Translations under genes and position numbers: made by a program
Assembly: GCA_017391435.1 (NCBI GenBank)
Contig: JAFOYS010000225.1
Span: 1-8,662 of the forward strand
From: Alistipes sp.
GTDB lineage: Bacteria > Bacteroidota > Bacteroidia > Bacteroidales > Rikenellaceae
Reading direction: 5' to 3'
DNA: 8,662 nt
Part shown: positions 8,062-8,662 of the stretch, piece after piece
Layout: every line of letters begins with the position of its first letter
Position numbering within the stretch: position 1 is the stretch's first letter
The notes under the pieces: model-generated
The model's input: the letters and a program-made list of their open reading frames with translations, nothing else
Database searches by the model: none
What the model was told of the DNA's origin: nothing

Positions 8062-8090
8062 CAAATATACAATTTTTCACCGGAATACAA
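8062..8090 (-). promoter_or_regulatory. Bacteroidota-type promoter for the envelope gene block
   Basis: The minus strand carries TATATTTG (8062-8069), an exact match to the primary sigma factor -7 consensus TAnnTTTG of Bacteroidota. A TTG (8088-8090, preceded by G) lies 18 bases upstream as a plausible -33 element. It sits directly before the lipoprotein ATG, within the only sizeable non-coding gap, and would drive the lipoprotein, surA and OstA-like genes. The -33 is weaker than TTTG and the spacer slightly short. The predicted start of transcription is only a few bases before the ATG. Confidence 0.65.
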
Positions 8091-8092
8091 CG

Positions 8093-8114
8093 TATTACTT
8101 CGTAATAATATTAC
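8093..8114. repeat. Three alternating TATTAC/GTAATA arms next to the promoter (operator-like)
   Basis: On the plus strand TATTAC (8093-8098), GTAATA (8102-8107) and TATTAC (8109-8114) follow each other with 3- and 1-base spacers. The middle arm is a perfect inverted repeat of both flanking arms, so two alternative palindromes overlap. The element ends 2 bases from the -33 motif on one side and abuts the U-tract of the upstream terminator on the other. A regulator-binding site is possible. The arms are AT-rich and short, so chance is a real alternative. Confidence 0.4.
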
Positions 8115-8153
8115 AAAAAAGAGAGAAAAATAGCCTTAACACTACTTTTCTCT
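8115..8153 (-). terminator. Intrinsic terminator of the CPBP protease gene
   Basis: Read on the minus strand, AGAGAAAAGTAG (8153-8142) pairs with CTATTTTTCTCT (8133-8122) over 12 positions, one of them G-U, around an 8-base loop. One C and then six T (8120-8115) follow. It starts 23 bases after the CPBP stop codon. The G-U pair forms in the minus-strand RNA but becomes an A-C mismatch in the plus-strand RNA, and the T-run also fits the minus direction. The stem is AU-rich, so efficiency may be moderate. Confidence 0.65.
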
Positions 8154-8176
8154 ACTTTACTGATAACCAAATCTCG

Positions 8177-8662
8177 CTATACCGAGAGAATTTTAGGCTT
8201 TCTACGGCGCCAAGTCTCAATAGCCGCAACTGCACAAATCACAAAACAAACTGCATAGACTGAGTAGTACAACGAACCCCCACCGAGTATCTTGTAGTAG
8301 GAGTAGTTATCCAAGTCAAGAGTAAGAAGCGAATATGCTATTGAATTGTTAATCGAATGCAGAATTATGGTAGTAAAAATTGAGTTTGTATGGAGGTAAA
8401 GAGTTCCAAAAACAAGGCCCGAAACAAAGGCTACTAACATCACTGAAGGTTGGAAGTGCACAATGGCAAAAATCAGCGATGACACTACAACAGAAAGCAG
8501 CCTCCTATGGCGGCGTAACAGCGATTCAAGCAGAAGTCCTCTGAATATCAACTCCTCAAAAACAGGTGCAAAAATTACCGCTGTAACAATAGCCCAAAAG
8601 CCTTGACCTGAAGCCTGATCTTCTGCTGGTAGAAGCAACGAGAGAGGCTCTACTACTACCTG
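8177..8662 (-). CDS. CPBP-family intramembrane metalloprotease, C-terminal part (partial at window edge)
   Basis: A membrane-embedded protease of the CPBP family (CAAX-processing/bacteriocin-processing, Abi). The 161 visible residues contain all three active-site motifs: EELIFR (EExxxR; E36, E37, R41 counted from the window edge), FAIVH (FxxxH; H69) and HSINN (HxxxN; H102, N106). They lie in hydrophobic segments, and a further membrane segment near the C-terminus is followed by a basic tail (WRRRKPK). The frame stays open to base 8662, so the true start lies outside; the in-frame TTG at 8636-8638 is not a credible start because coding continues upstream. The substrate is unknown: the family includes CAAX prenyl endopeptidases, bacteriocin self-immunity proteins and regulators. 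It is separated from the downstream genes by a terminator and promoter, so it is probably not functionally tied to them. Confidence 0.9.
   Translation of the reverse strand, partial: QVVVEPLSLLLPAEDQASGQGFWAIVTAVIFAPVFEELIFRGLLLESLLRRHRRLLSVVVSSLIFAIVHFQPSVMLVAFVSGLVFGTLYLHTNSIFTTIILHSINNSIAYSLLTLDLDNYSYYKILGGGSLYYSVYAVCFVICAVAAIETWRRRKPKILSV

Noticed and set aside
8052..8090. In-frame TTG start that would extend the lipoprotein by 13 residues
   Set aside because: The extension places polar residues ahead of the lipoprotein signal, and the TTG coincides with the -33 motif, upstream of the -7 box.
8093..8107. TATTAC/GTAATA hairpin as a terminator
   Set aside because: The 6-base AT-rich stem is not followed by a T-run on the minus strand; the hairpin at 8122-8153 is a much better terminator.
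8177..8662. CPBP (Abi) protease as part of a phage-defence or bacteriocin island
   Set aside because: No neighbouring toxin, precursor peptide, exporter or other defence gene is visible; the remaining genes are ordinary core functions.
1..8662. Mobile element, CRISPR array, tRNA/rRNA or origin
   Set aside because: No transposase or integrase motif, terminal repeats, regularly spaced repeats or structured RNA gene was recognised, and base composition appears uniform apart from the OstA insert.

Overview
The window looks like chromosomal core sequence from a member of the Bacteroidota, most likely order Bacteroidales. The evidence is an OstA-like protein rich in Asp-Ser-Ile/Leu motifs, a SurA homologue with a lipoprotein companion, a promoter that matches the Bacteroidota -7 consensus TAnnTTTG, and gene starts preceded by A-rich rather than strong Shine-Dalgarno sequence. 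The genus cannot be fixed from the sequence alone; a Rikenellaceae-like lineage is only a guess. All seven genes lie on the minus strand, so the window reads from right to left, and almost every base is coding.

From the right edge: (1) the C-terminal part of a CPBP-family intramembrane protease (8177-8662, cut by the edge), followed by a hairpin plus U-tract terminator (8115-8153). (2) A compact regulatory patch holding three alternating TATTAC/GTAATA arms (8093-8114) and a promoter (8062-8090). (3) A three-gene envelope block: a SurA-like lipoprotein without a recognisable parvulin domain (7179-8051), a two-parvulin SurA homologue (5748-7169) and an OstA/LptA-like periplasmic protein with a large disordered insert (3109-5748). 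These would escort outer membrane proteins and lipopolysaccharide across the periplasm. (4) A methionine block: metY (1784-3073), metX (772-1791) and hom (1-779, cut by the left edge). Together they convert aspartate semialdehyde to homoserine, acetylate it, and sulfhydrylate it to homocysteine.

Junctions are very tight: a 9-base gap, a 1-base TAGTG overlap with a GTG start, a 35-base gap, then two 8-base overlaps of the same ATGArTAG design. The only promoter I can recognise is at 8062-8090, so read-through from the envelope block into the methionine block is possible, but an unrecognised internal promoter is just as possible.

I found no mobile element, CRISPR array, RNA gene, toxin-antitoxin or defence island. 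I do not see a new multi-gene system. The points most worth a second look are the envelope-gene promoter region, the DSL-rich insert in the OstA-like protein, and the unusual distribution of catalytic motifs in the SurA pair.
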